A stretch of DNA of 8,974 nucleotides, taken from positions 1 to 8,974 of the forward strand of contig JAJYAE010000181.1 in NCBI GenBank assembly GCA_021779695.1, given 5' to 3'. This document shows, piece by piece, positions 1 through 7,593 of the stretch. Position 1 is the stretch's first letter, and every line of letters begins with the position of its first letter. The position numbers and the translations under genes were made by a program. The stretch comes from Acidobacteriota bacterium (GTDB taxonomy: Bacteria; Acidobacteriota; Terriglobia; Terriglobales; Acidobacteriaceae). The notes below the pieces were generated by a model that saw nothing but the letters and a program-made list of their open reading frames with translations, was not told the DNA's origin and made no database searches.

Positions 1-2
1 AA

Positions 3-1850
3 CGGACGCATCTCTGCGGCGACCTGCGCGCCGCCCACGCTGGGCAGCAAGTGGTGTTGATGGGCTGGGTGAACCGCCGCCGCGACCACGGCAACCTCAT
101 CTTCCTCGATCTGCGTGACCGCAGCGGCATCGCGCAGATTGTGCTCGACAAAGAGCTGACGCCCGACGGCCATCTGAAGGGCGAGCAGGTGCGGCCCGAA
201 TATGTCGTCGCCGCCGTGGGCAAGGTGCGCCTGCGCGACAAGGACGCGATCAATCCCAAAATGCCCACCGGCGAGATTGAGATTGAAGCGACGGATCTGC
301 GTGTGCTCAATGACACGCGCCTTGCGCCGTTCTCGCCAGCCGAAGAAGGCATCCAGAATGAAGAGGTGCGGCTCAAGTATCGCTACGTGGACCTCCGCCG
401 CGCGGAGATGCAGCGCAACTTCTGGCTGCGCCATGAGATTACGCTGGCCATTCGCGAGAGCCTCTCAAAGCAGGGCTTTCTCGAGATTGAGACGCCCATC
501 CTCACCAAGTCCACGCCCGAGGGTGCGCGCGATTTTCTCGTGCCAAGCCGCGTGCATCCCGGCGAGTTCTACGCGCTGCCGCAGAGCCCGCAGATTTTCA
601 AGCAGATTCTGATGATCTCTGGCTTCGACCGCTATTTCCAGATTGCCCGCTGCTTCCGCGATGAAGACCTGCGCGCCGACCGCCAGCTTGAGTTCACACA
701 GGTCGATCTGGAGATGAGCTTTCCGCGGCAGGAGCATGTCTTCGCCGTGGTGGAAGACTTTCTCTGCGCCGGCTTTGCCGCGGCCGGCGTCTCGCTGGCC
801 AGGCCGTTTCCGCGCATGACCTACGACGACGCGATGCGCCAGTTCGGCAGCGACAAGCCGGACCTGCGCCTGCCCGGCCTCACCGACGTGCGCGCGGCGT
901 TCACGGATGAAAATCTTGCCACGCTGCAGATTGACCCCGCGCTGCCGGTTGTCGCGTTCCGTATTCCCAGCGTGGGCGAGCTGAGCCGTAAGGAGCGCGA
1001 AGACAATCATCCGCTCTTTGACCAGAAGAAGGGCGCGAAGTTCATTGACGACTTCAAGCGCCTCGCCAAAGGATTCCCAGATGCAGCCGTGAAGGTGCGC
1101 GAGATGGCAGGCGCGTCCGAAGCAGACTTCGTTATTATCGTCGCCGGCGACCCTGCGCATCACATCAAGGCCAGTGACACCAAGTTTGAAGGCCGCCTGA
1201 GCGAGCGCGAAATCAATGTCTATTCTGCAGCGGGCAACTTCCGCACCGAGTTGGCGAAGAAATACGCCGAGCGCCACGGCGCCTTCCGCGTCACGGACGA
1301 AGTGGTCGGCAGCGCCGACCCGCGTGGCGGAAAGGTGATCGATGGTTCGCAGGCTTTTCAGCCGATGTGGATCACCGACTTCCCAATGTTCGAGTATGAC
1401 CTGGCCACGGCCAAGTGGATGCCCGCGCATCACCCTTTCACTTCGCCGCATGAGGCGGACATGGCCAACCTGGTGAGCGACCCGGCCAGCGTACGCGCCA
1501 ACTGTTACGACCTGGCGATGAACGGACTGGAGCTTGGGTCGGGTTCCATTCGTATCCATCGCAAGGATGTGCAGCAGGTCATCTTCCAGTCGCTCGGCAT
1601 CAGCGAGGAAGAGGCGCGCCAGCGCTTCGGCTTCTTCCTCGATGCGCTGGAATACGGCACGCCGCCGCATGGCGGCATCGCGCTCGGCCTCGACCGCATT
1701 GTGATGCTGTTGACCGGGGCGCCCAGCCTGCGCGAGGTCATCGCCTTCCCCAAGACAGCCAAGGCAATCGACCTGATGGTAGACGCACCAACGAACGTCA
1801 CAGAGCAGCAGCTCAAAGAGCTGCACATTCGCGTTGCGCTGAAGAGCTAG
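3..1850 (+). CDS. aspS: Aspartyl-tRNA synthetase, bacterial type (5' end cut off by window edge)
   Basis: Class II aminoacyl-tRNA synthetase that charges tRNA-Asp (possibly also tRNA-Asn) with aspartate in the cytoplasm. The reading frame is already open at base 3 and gives [22 protein letters not shown], the usual start of bacterial AspRS. The true start therefore lies a codon or so before the window, and the GTG/ATG codons at 51-62 are internal. Visible order: N-terminal OB-fold anticodon-binding domain (to about base 340); motif 1 around [10 protein letters not shown] (about 474-503); the [11 protein letters not shown] substrate loop; motif 2 with [11 protein letters not shown] (654-686); the bacterial GAD insertion (about 900-1340); FPMFEYD and HHPFTSP; motif 3 with GLDR (1686-1697). 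About 615 residues are visible, slightly above the usual 590 for bacterial enzymes. The gene is intact and ends at TAG 1848-1850, overlapping the convergent GH57 gene. The RRRDHG histidine (87-89) is typical of non-discriminating enzymes. Confidence 0.97.
   Translation, partial: RTHLCGDLRAAHAGQQVVLMGWVNRRRDHGNLIFLDLRDRSGIAQIVLDKELTPDGHLKGEQVRPEYVVAAVGKVRLRDKDAINPKMPTGEIEIEATDLRVLNDTRLAPFSPAEEGIQNEEVRLKYRYVDLRRAEMQRNFWLRHEITLAIRESLSKQGFLEIETPILTKSTPEGARDFLVPSRVHPGEFYALPQSPQIFKQILMISGFDRYFQIARCFRDEDLRADRQLEFTQVDLEMSFPRQEHVFAVVEDFLCAGFAAAGVSLARPFPRMTYDDAMRQFGSDKPDLRLPGLTDVRAAFTDENLATLQIDPALPVVAFRIPSVGELSRKEREDNHPLFDQKKGAKFIDDFKRLAKGFPDAAVKVREMAGASEADFVIIVAGDPAHHIKASDTKFEGRLSEREINVYSAAGNFRTELAKKYAERHGAFRVTDEVVGSADPRGGKVIDGSQAFQPMWITDFPMFEYDLATAKWMPAHHPFTSPHEADMANLVSDPASVRANCYDLAMNGLELGSGSIRIHRKDVQQVIFQSLGISEEEARQRFGFFLDALEYGTPPHGGIALGLDRIVMLLTGAPSLREVIAFPKTAKAIDLMVDAPTNVTEQQLKELHIRVALKS
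1808..1824 (-). terminator. Hairpin inside the aspS 3' end, possible terminator stem for the GH57 gene
   Basis: A perfect 7-bp inverted repeat, GCAGCTC and GAGCTGC, is separated by a 3-base loop. It lies about 23 nt past the stop codon of the minus-strand GH57 gene and inside the last codons of aspS (the QQLKEL region). On the minus strand the bases after the stem are only moderately T-rich, with no true T tract, so this is not a textbook intrinsic terminator. The codons concerned encode a conserved AspRS tail, so the repeat may be a by-product of coding. Confidence 0.2.
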
Positions 1851-4336
1851 TCGCCTGTCGTCTCCACTTCCGGGTCGAGGCAGGTGATGGCCACGCAGTC
1901 GATGGAGAGGCAGTTGCCCAGTTCGCTGAAGTCCGCTTCCCAGCGTGGGCGGTCGTCTTCAGCGAGCGCCGTCAACGTCGTTGGGGAGGTGCGCAGAATC
2001 TCATACCAGATGTTCTGCGCCTGCCAGAGATTGAGCTCAAAGGGCAGTTCTTCCAGCGTTTTTGCCAGTGTCAGCGCACGGTCCAGCATCTCAAGAGAGC
2101 CTACGGAGACCTGCAGTTCAAGCATCGCGCGCTTCATTCGCTGATCGGCAAGGTAAGAGAGTGCCTGGGTCTCCAGCGGCACCTGGTCGGCCTTGGCCAG
2201 GTGGAGGAATGAGCGAATCAGTGCCTGGTCGATCGGATCCGCTTCCATGGCCCGGCGCAGGCCCGCGTTGATGGCAAAGCCCGCGGCCAGCGTGAGGGCA
2301 GGCGGCTTGGGCAGGCCTGCCTTGGAAAGGAAATGGAGCAGGCTTGCGTGGTCTTCGTAAATCGTGGTCAGCGAGTTTTCAATATCCCACAGCGTCGAGT
2401 TCAGAATGAGCTGCACGATACGGCGCTGCTCGTCCGTGAAGAGCGAGGTGAGGGAGTAGTCCGCGCGCCCGTAATACTGGTCGAGTAAACGGATGACCTC
2501 AGGGAAGTCCGCGGCCAGCACGTGTTGCGATGCCTCCGCAGCAAATGCCTCAAACTCAGATGCGCTGTCGATGCAATACGGCTTGACGGCCGCCGTAATG
2601 TTTTGATCGCCAAAGTGCAGCACGGCAAAACTGAAATTCTCGTGAATGCCCGTAATTTTGCTGGCGATGTGGGCCCGTCCCAGCGCAAGGCGACCTCTCC
2701 CCGATGTAAAGATGTCGTAGGACATGCGCTCTACGAGATAACTGAAGAGCTCTGTGGAATCGCCATATGACGAAAAAACGCTGCTGATGGCATAGTGGGC
2801 AGCAACCTGTTCAAGGCCGAGCTCGAGTGGAAGGATCTTTTGCCTGAAGATCTGCGTGCCATCTCCGGCAGCCGCCACATTGGATTTGGCGCCGGTGAGC
2901 ATATTCAGAAATGCGTGCTCGATCGGGTCCACCTGTGCGCCAAAAAGCTGCCGTGCCAACTGCAGAACACGGGTCGCATACGCAATCACTTGAACAGTTT
3001 CAATGCCGGAGATGTCGTCAAAGAACCAGCCGCAACTGGTGTACATCAGCTGCGCATGACGCTGCATTTCCATCAACTGGCGGGCACGCACGCGCTCGTC
3101 CTCATTGAGAGGGCGCGCGGCATGCATCGCCAGATACTTTTCAATGGTTTCTTCGTGCCGGTGGAGGATGACTCCGATGTAGTGGTCGCGCGCCGCCCAC
3201 ACATCGTGGAAGAGCTTCGATCCTTCTTTTTCGGTAAGCGGGATAAGAGCGTCGCGCAAGTCGTCGAGAGCCTGCCGCAGGGGAGTGCGCCACTTTTGGT
3301 TCCACCCGGCTTTGCCCCCATTACAGCCGCAGTCGGAACGCCACCGCTCTATGCCGTGAACGCAGCTCCACGAAGTATCCTCAACGATCTCGCACTCGAA
3401 TTCTGGCGGGAACTGCTCAAGGAAGCTGCCATAATTCGTGAGTCGAATCGTCTTGTCCTCTTCAAGAAGTTTGAGGGCATAGGCGAGCGCCATTTCCCCG
3501 TGCTTGTGATGGTGCCCGTAGGACTCGCCATCAGTGGCGACATGCACGAGCTGCGGTTGCGCCGTGTCGCGAAATCCTGATTTCAGGCGCGCGGCAAATA
3601 TCTCGCCGGAGTTGAGCAGACCTTCAAAGGCGATAGCCCGCGAGATGGGTCCGTTATAAAAGAAGACTGCTATGGATGCGCCGGACGGGAACCGCACGAG
3701 GTAGGGCCGCGTCGTGTCGACGGTTGCATTGGGGGTATCGATCCACGCGCCGTCGCTGGATGCAGGCTTGATGGAGCGGATGCGCATACATTGATGCGGC
3801 GCAAGGACCGTGAATTTGATACCTTCATCGGCGAGCAACTCGAGGGTTTCGATGTCCGCTGCTGTTTCTGCAAGCCACATTCCCTCTGGACGCGCGCCGT
3901 AGTGAAATTCGTAATCGGCAACACCCCATCGGATTTGCGTGATCTTGTCGCGCCGGTTGGCCAGCGGCATGATGATGTGGTTGTAGACCTGTGCCATGGC
4001 CGAGCTGTGGCCCTTGTAGCTGCGCCGGCTTCGCCTTTCGCCATCCACCACCATGCGGTGCGTGCGCTGGGCTTTTTCTTTGAGCCAGCTCAGCAGCGTC
4101 GGCCCGAAGTTGAAGCTCATGCGCGAGTAGTTGTTCACAATGCGCGTGATGTGGTTCTTCTCGTTCTGAATGCGTGCGGCGCCATTGGTTGCATAGCACT
4201 CAGCACAGATGCGCTCATTCCAGTCGTGATACGGCGCGGCGGAATCCTGCGTCTCCACGGTCTCCAGCCAGGGATTTTCTCTGGGTGGCTGGTAAAAGTG
4301 ACCATGAATGCAAATAAATCGTTTACCCGAAGTCAT
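1847..4336 (-). CDS. Glycoside hydrolase family 57 protein with DUF3536
   Basis: An 829-residue cytoplasmic protein with no signal peptide or membrane segment. The N-terminal part is a GH57-type catalytic barrel: [11 protein letters not shown] at 11-21 (the family's HQP-like first motif), EGMWLAE at 151-157, and [14 protein letters not shown] at 268-281. By analogy with GH57 glucanotransferases, E157 would be the nucleophile and D269 the acid/base; this is inferred by eye. The long helical C-terminal half fits DUF3536. GH57 enzymes act on alpha-glucans (amylase, 4-alpha-glucanotransferase, branching enzyme), but the substrate of this DUF3536 branch is unknown to me. C47 and a C325/C336/C338 cluster ([17 protein letters not shown]) are unusual. 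The ATG at 4336 is chosen because the first motif follows at once, as in relatives; a weak GGA lies 6 nt upstream. It is downstream of the glycosylase gene (51 nt) and probably shares its transcript. The stop codon overlaps that of aspS. Confidence 0.9.
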   Translation of the reverse strand: MTSGKRFICIHGHFYQPPRENPWLETVETQDSAAPYHDWNERICAECYATNGAARIQNEKNHITRIVNNYSRMSFNFGPTLLSWLKEKAQRTHRMVVDGERRSRRSYKGHSSAMAQVYNHIIMPLANRRDKITQIRWGVADYEFHYGARPEGMWLAETAADIETLELLADEGIKFTVLAPHQCMRIRSIKPASSDGAWIDTPNATVDTTRPYLVRFPSGASIAVFFYNGPISRAIAFEGLLNSGEIFAARLKSGFRDTAQPQLVHVATDGESYGHHHKHGEMALAYALKLLEEDKTIRLTNYGSFLEQFPPEFECEIVEDTSWSCVHGIERWRSDCGCNGGKAGWNQKWRTPLRQALDDLRDALIPLTEKEGSKLFHDVWAARDHYIGVILHRHEETIEKYLAMHAARPLNEDERVRARQLMEMQRHAQLMYTSCGWFFDDISGIETVQVIAYATRVLQLARQLFGAQVDPIEHAFLNMLTGAKSNVAAAGDGTQIFRQKILPLELGLEQVAAHYAISSVFSSYGDSTELFSYLVERMSYDIFTSGRGRLALGRAHIASKITGIHENFSFAVLHFGDQNITAAVKPYCIDSASEFEAFAAEASQHVLAADFPEVIRLLDQYYGRADYSLTSLFTDEQRRIVQLILNSTLWDIENSLTTIYEDHASLLHFLSKAGLPKPPALTLAAGFAINAGLRRAMEADPIDQALIRSFLHLAKADQVPLETQALSYLADQRMKRAMLELQVSVGSLEMLDRALTLAKTLEELPFELNLWQAQNIWYEILRTSPTTLTALAEDDRPRWEADFSELGNCLSIDCVAITCLDPEVETTGD

Positions 4337-4387
4337 GCATTATCCATTCGCGAATTCGAGGCAAGCCCTCGCTCATCGCGCAAAACT

Positions 4388-5092
4388 CTATTGTAGGCTC
4401 GCCCGGCGCGGTCTGGCAGCTTCCGCCATGCCATCGCTTGCCCGCCACAGATACCACGCCGCAACCGACCGGTAGGGCGCCCATCGCTCGCCACGTTTAC
4501 GCACCACATCCGGGGCCGGCAAATCCGCAGCCTCAATCGGTCTCGACCTGGGAACGCGCAGGAAGGTCAACGCATAACCCTTGCGGATGCCGTAGTCCGT
4601 AGCGGGCAGAACATCGGGCCGCCCCAGCCGAAAGATGAGCAACATCTCCACCGTCCACGGGCCGATCCCTCGCACCTCTGTCAAACGGCGCAAAATCTCG
4701 GCGTCGCTCATCTTGCTGATGGCCTGATGACCGGGCACTGTGCCATCGATCGTCTTGGCCGCAAGGTCACGCATCGCCTTGATCTTGTTACCGGAAACCC
4801 CGGCGGCGCGCAGTGGCTCATCCGGTGTTTTCAGAAGCATCTCCGGGGTAGGGTTGCCGCTAAAGTACACGCGCACACGCTCGTGAATCTTTGCCGCGGC
4901 CTTACCGTGCAGCTGCTGATACAGGATCGATTCCAGCAACGACTCAAATGGGGATGGGGAGCGATCCAAACGAAGCGCGAAGTCGCCAGCGCGCTCAATC
5001 AGGGCAGCCAGCCTGGCATCGCGTGCTTTCAGGTGCTCGACCGCAGTCGTCGCATCAAACGGCAACTTTCGCTTGCGTCCTTCAAAAATCAT
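4388..5092 (-). CDS. DNA-3-methyladenine glycosylase II, AlkA-like (HhH-GPD superfamily)
   Basis: Base-excision repair enzyme that removes alkylated purines such as 3-methyladenine from DNA. The 234-residue product carries the superfamily hallmarks: LLESILYQQLHGKAA (52-66), a helix-hairpin-helix at about 137-150 (VRGIGPWTVEM), and the catalytic aspartate D166 in PATDYGIRKGY, matching the PxxD context of AlkA. There is no C-terminal four-cysteine iron-sulfur motif, so it is not endonuclease III or MutY. It is shorter than E. coli AlkA (about 280 residues) and lacks that enzyme's N-terminal extra domain; no Ada domain is attached. The start is uncertain. ATG at 5092 is given here; in-frame ATGs at 5122 and 5128 would add 10 or 12 residues, and none has a strong Shine-Dalgarno sequence (a GTGAG lies 6 nt before 5122). 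The gene is transcribed divergently from the aldehyde dehydrogenase and lies upstream of the GH57 gene on the same strand. Confidence 0.9.
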   Translation of the reverse strand: MIFEGRKRKLPFDATTAVEHLKARDARLAALIERAGDFALRLDRSPSPFESLLESILYQQLHGKAAAKIHERVRVYFSGNPTPEMLLKTPDEPLRAAGVSGNKIKAMRDLAAKTIDGTVPGHQAISKMSDAEILRRLTEVRGIGPWTVEMLLIFRLGRPDVLPATDYGIRKGYALTFLRVPRSRPIEAADLPAPDVVRKRGERWAPYRSVAAWYLWRASDGMAEAARPRRASLQ

Positions 5093-5209
5093 ATGCTGGA
5101 GTCTACCGCATCCTGGCTCCATCGCCATCTCACTTTTATGCGTGAGTCCACCCCGCGGCCTCGCCCTGTACCATGAAGAGCGAAGCCTTGGGCTCAGGAG
5201 CGAGATGCG
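5093..5209. promoter_or_regulatory. Divergent intergenic region between the glycosylase and aldehyde dehydrogenase genes
   Basis: These 117 nt separate two divergently transcribed genes, so both promoters should lie here or slightly inside the genes. I found no convincing -35/-10 pair. The best partial -10 matches are TACCAT at 5169-5174 on the plus strand and CATAAA near 5135-5140 on the minus strand, each 4 of 6, and neither has a matching -35 box. If the glycosylase starts at 5122 or 5128, the region shrinks to about 80-90 nt. Confidence 0.4.
5196..5200 (+). promoter_or_regulatory. Ribosome binding site AGGAG for the aldehyde dehydrogenase
   Basis: AGGAG ends 9 nt before the ATG at 5210. 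This favours that start over the second in-frame ATG at 5216 (15 nt away). The nearby ATG at 5205 is out of frame. Confidence 0.75.
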
Positions 5210-6661
5210 ATGAAGATGCGCCCCGGTTCGCAGACCGGATTTTTGCTGTGCGGCAAGGAATGGGAGGATGGCGATGCCCTTGAGGTTCGCTCGCCATGGG
5301 ACCAGGGACTTGTGGGCCGTGTCACCGTGGCTACACGTGCGGATGCCCGGCAGGCCGTGAATCATGCCATTGCCAGCATGCGCCGCACGCGCGCCCTGCC
5401 GCGGTGGAAGCGTCGCGAGATTCTGGAGGATGTGGCCGCCGCGTTGATTGAGCAAAAGGAGCGCTTTGCCCAGCTCATCGTTGCAGAGGCCGGCAAGCCT
5501 ATCCGCTTGGCGCGCGCCGAGGTGGATCGTGCCGTTCTCACATTCAAGACGGCAGCCGAGGAAGCCGCGCGTCTTGGCGGCGAGTCGATCCCGCTCGACC
5601 TGACCCAAGGCAACGAAGGCCGCTGGGGCCTGGTGCAGCGCTTTCCGATCGGGCCGGTGCTGGCCATTACGCCATTCAACTTCCCCCTGAATCTGGTTGC
5701 GCACAAGGCTGCGCCGGCAATGGCTGCGGGCTGCCCTTTTATTCTCAAGCCCGCACCGCAAACGCCTTTCACAGCGCTGGCGCTCGGTGAGGTGATTCTG
5801 AAGGCTGGATGGCCCGAGGAGGCCATCGCCGTGCTGCCGCTTGCAAACAAGGACACGGCTTGGCTGGCAGAAAAGGAAGATCGTATTAAGCTCGTCAGCT
5901 TTACTGGGTCGGCGCCGGTGGGGTGGGAGATCAAGGCTCGCTCCAGCCGCAAGCGTGTGCTGCTGGAGCTTGGGGGAAATGCTGCGCTCATCATCCACAA
6001 TGACTGGTCCGACTTGGACGACGCGGCCCTGCGAACGGCACACTCTGCATTTAGCTATGCAGGGCAGTCCTGCATCAGCGTGCAGCGCGTTTATGTGCAC
6101 AAGTCCATCTTTCAAACCTTCCTGTGGAAGCTGGTGGAAGCTGCAGCGCGCCTGGTATCTGGCGAGCCAATAGCGGATGCCACGGATGTGGGGCCGCTCA
6201 TCCGTCCGGAGGAAGCCGACCGTGTTCAAGCATGGATGAAGGAAGCCCTCGACGGTGGCGCCAAGCTCGTCACCGGCGGAGAGCGCAAGGGCTCCGTTCT
6301 TACGCCGACCATTCTTACCGGGACGAAGCCCGGCATGAAGATTCGGGACGAAGAGGTCTTTGGACCGGTGGTAGCCGTCGAGCCTTATGAGGATTTCGAA
6401 GAGGCGCTCGCCGAAGTAAACCGGTCGAGATATGGCCTGCAAGCGGGCTTGCTGACGCGCGATGCGGGTCGCATCCTCACCGCGTATCGGGAGCTGGAAG
6501 TGGGATCGTTGATTGCTGGGGATACACCGAGCTGGCGCCTGGATCCGATGCCCTACGGCGGCGTCAAAGACTCCGGCCTTGGTCGCGAAGGCATTCGCTC
6601 GGCCATTGACGAGATGACAGAGCCCCGCATGCTGGTCATGGCCGGCATTCCATTGATCTGA
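5210..6661 (+). CDS. NAD(P)-dependent aldehyde dehydrogenase, lactaldehyde-dehydrogenase-like
   Basis: A 483-residue soluble enzyme of the ALDH superfamily, full length, oxidising an aldehyde to its acid with NAD(P)+. Seen: the oxyanion-hole asparagine in ITPFNFPLNL, the cofactor lysine in ILKPAPQTPF, VSFTGSAPVGWEI, the general base E253 in LELGGNA, the catalytic C288 in GQSCISVQRVYVH, EEVFGPVVAVEPY, and the C-terminal PYGGVKDSGLGREG with EMTEPRML. The GQxCISVQR cysteine loop and the MPYGGVK...EGIRSAIDEMTE ending resemble the ALDH family 21 / lactaldehyde dehydrogenase group rather than betaine, succinate-semialdehyde or P5C dehydrogenases. The substrate is inferred: L-lactaldehyde is the leading guess, since the next gene (41 nt downstream, same strand) looks like an L-fucose dehydrogenase. 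Glycolaldehyde or a phosphonate-derived aldehyde are alternatives. It probably forms a two-gene operon with the SDR. Confidence 0.88.
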   Translation: MKMRPGSQTGFLLCGKEWEDGDALEVRSPWDQGLVGRVTVATRADARQAVNHAIASMRRTRALPRWKRREILEDVAAALIEQKERFAQLIVAEAGKPIRLARAEVDRAVLTFKTAAEEAARLGGESIPLDLTQGNEGRWGLVQRFPIGPVLAITPFNFPLNLVAHKAAPAMAAGCPFILKPAPQTPFTALALGEVILKAGWPEEAIAVLPLANKDTAWLAEKEDRIKLVSFTGSAPVGWEIKARSSRKRVLLELGGNAALIIHNDWSDLDDAALRTAHSAFSYAGQSCISVQRVYVHKSIFQTFLWKLVEAAARLVSGEPIADATDVGPLIRPEEADRVQAWMKEALDGGAKLVTGGERKGSVLTPTILTGTKPGMKIRDEEVFGPVVAVEPYEDFEEALAEVNRSRYGLQAGLLTRDAGRILTAYRELEVGSLIAGDTPSWRLDPMPYGGVKDSGLGREGIRSAIDEMTEPRMLVMAGIPLI

Positions 6662-6690
6662 CCGTCTCAAGAAAAATGCATTCAAACGAT

Positions 6691-6695
6691 AAGGA
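6691..6695 (+). promoter_or_regulatory. Ribosome binding site AAGGA that decides the SDR start
   Basis: AAGGA lies 7 nt before the ATG at 6703. The earlier in-frame ATG at 6676 has no comparable site, and relatives begin with a MDLxLK-type sequence, so 6703 is preferred. Confidence 0.8.
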
Positions 6696-6702
6696 TTCGC
6701 AC

Positions 6703-7488
6703 ATGGATCTTGGCCTCAAAGGGAAACTCATTGTCGTCACAGGTGGCGGCGCGGGCATTGGCGGTGGCATCTCCCGTGCGTGCCTTGAAGAAGGCGCGCG
6801 CGTCGTAATTCTCAGTCGCGCGTCGCAGAACGTGAAGGACTTCATGGCGGAGATGCAGTCCGCAAAGGCCGACTGTCATCTGGTCGAAGCGAACCTGGAA
6901 GATGCGGTCCGCTGCAAGTCGGCCATCGAGGAGACTCAGGACCGGTTTGGCGATGTCTATGGTCTTGTGAATAACGCGGGCGTGAACGACGGTGTGGGAC
7001 TGGCTTCCGGCTCGGTTGACCGGTTTGTTGAGAGCCTGCACAAGAATCTGGTGCACTATTACGCACTGGCGCATTATGCGCTGCCGGCACTCAAGCGCAC
7101 CCAGGGCGCGATCGTGAACATCAGCTCAAAGGTTGCTCTAACCGGCCAGGGGAACACCTCGGCTTATGCTGCCGCAAAGGGCGCGCAGCTTGCGCTCACG
7201 CGCGAATGGGCGGCGGAGTTGTTATCGCACAATGTCCGCGTCAATGCGGTGCTTCCGGCCGAGGTGATGACACCACTCTACCGGCGCTGGCTCGATACGC
7301 TGGGAGATCCTGAAGCGACGCTGAAACGAATCACCGACAAGATTCCTCTGGGCAAGCGCATGACAACCTCTGCCGAGATCGCAGCGGCGACGGTTTTTTT
7401 GCTTTCGCCCATCCAATCCGGGCACACCACGGGCCAGCACCTCATCGTGGATGGTGGCTACGTGCACCTGGACCGCGCATTGACTTAA
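6703..7488 (+). CDS. Short-chain dehydrogenase, L-fucose dehydrogenase-like
   Basis: A 261-residue classical SDR. Rossmann glycine motif TGGGAGIG at 13-20, NNAG at 90-93, the N115 / S142 / Y155 / K159 catalytic set (NISSK and YAAAK), and a C-terminal DGGYVHLDRAL. Several stretches match what I recall of bacterial L-fucose dehydrogenases: NNAGVNDG, NLVHYYALAHY, TGQGNTSAY, KGAQLALTREWA, PAEVMTPLY and the HLDRAL ending. Such enzymes oxidise L-fucose (some also D-arabinose or L-galactose) at C1 to the lactone in the non-phosphorylating pathway. S38-R39 after the second beta strand, with no acidic residue there, suggests NADP+ preference. The start at 6703 is set by the AAGGA site; an ATG at 6676 would add nine residues. 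The gene sits 41 nt after the aldehyde dehydrogenase, with no terminator between, so the two are probably one operon. The sugar specificity is inferred from the family. Confidence 0.85.
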   Translation: MDLGLKGKLIVVTGGGAGIGGGISRACLEEGARVVILSRASQNVKDFMAEMQSAKADCHLVEANLEDAVRCKSAIEETQDRFGDVYGLVNNAGVNDGVGLASGSVDRFVESLHKNLVHYYALAHYALPALKRTQGAIVNISSKVALTGQGNTSAYAAAKGAQLALTREWAAELLSHNVRVNAVLPAEVMTPLYRRWLDTLGDPEATLKRITDKIPLGKRMTTSAEIAAATVFLLSPIQSGHTTGQHLIVDGGYVHLDRALT

Positions 7489-7534
7489 AGCCGCACTTGC
7501 ACGTCCCGGCACCATGCAGGACGAGAACCAGAAT

Positions 7535-7548
7535 CCAGCCGCGGCTGG
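7535..7548. repeat. Perfect 14-bp palindrome CCAGCCGCGGCTGG
   Basis: A fully self-complementary 14-mer in the 105-nt gap before the P5C dehydrogenase gene, about 30 nt upstream of the TACAAT box. It has no loop and no following T tract, so it is unlikely to be an intrinsic terminator. Its position would suit a dimeric regulator, but a chance palindrome in GC-rich DNA is also possible. Confidence 0.35.
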
Positions 7549-7578
7549 GCAGTGGGCGCCAACCCCGGCCATTTGGAC

Positions 7579-7584
7579 TACAAT
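7579..7584 (+). promoter_or_regulatory. Candidate -10 box TACAAT immediately upstream of the P5C dehydrogenase start
   Basis: TACAAT matches the TATAAT consensus at 5 of 6 positions, in otherwise GC-rich DNA. Only 9 nt separate it from the ATG at 7594, so transcription would begin at or within a few bases of the start codon. The -35 position holds GCGCCA with a 17-nt spacer, a poor match (3 of 6). Confidence 0.4.
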
Positions 7585-7593
7585 CTCAGGGTT

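Noticed and set aside
465..1826. A 453-codon open frame on the minus strand opposite aspS
   Set aside because: aspS is unmistakably real here. The opposite frame stays open because of GC-rich codon use, and its translation is rich in Arg, Ala, His and Leu with no recognisable domain.
1854..1883. Possible stem pairing CCTG with CAGG near the GH57 C terminus
   Set aside because: The stem is only 4-6 bp, includes a wobble pair and spans a loop of over 20 nt inside coding sequence, so it gives no useful support for a terminator.
2795..3580. A 261-codon plus-strand frame within the GH57 gene
   Set aside because: It is antisense to conserved parts of the GH57/DUF3536 protein and shows no domain of its own.
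4339..4344. GATAAT on the minus strand just before the GH57 start codon as a -10 promoter box
   Set aside because: It lies only 2 nt from the ATG, so transcription would begin inside the coding sequence, and the next methionine is beyond the conserved HGHFYQPP motif.
4346..4358. Overlapping short palindromes ATTCGCGAAT and CGAATTCG in the gap between the glycosylase and GH57 genes
   Set aside because: They are short (10 and 8 nt) and have no T tract or repeat elsewhere in the window, so chance is a sufficient explanation.
5093..6685. Upstream part of a 765-codon minus-strand frame that runs into the AlkA-like gene and would make a very large fusion protein
   Set aside because: Only the last 234 to 246 codons look like a protein family. 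The rest is antisense to the well-supported aldehyde dehydrogenase and crosses the divergent intergenic region, so it is a coding shadow.
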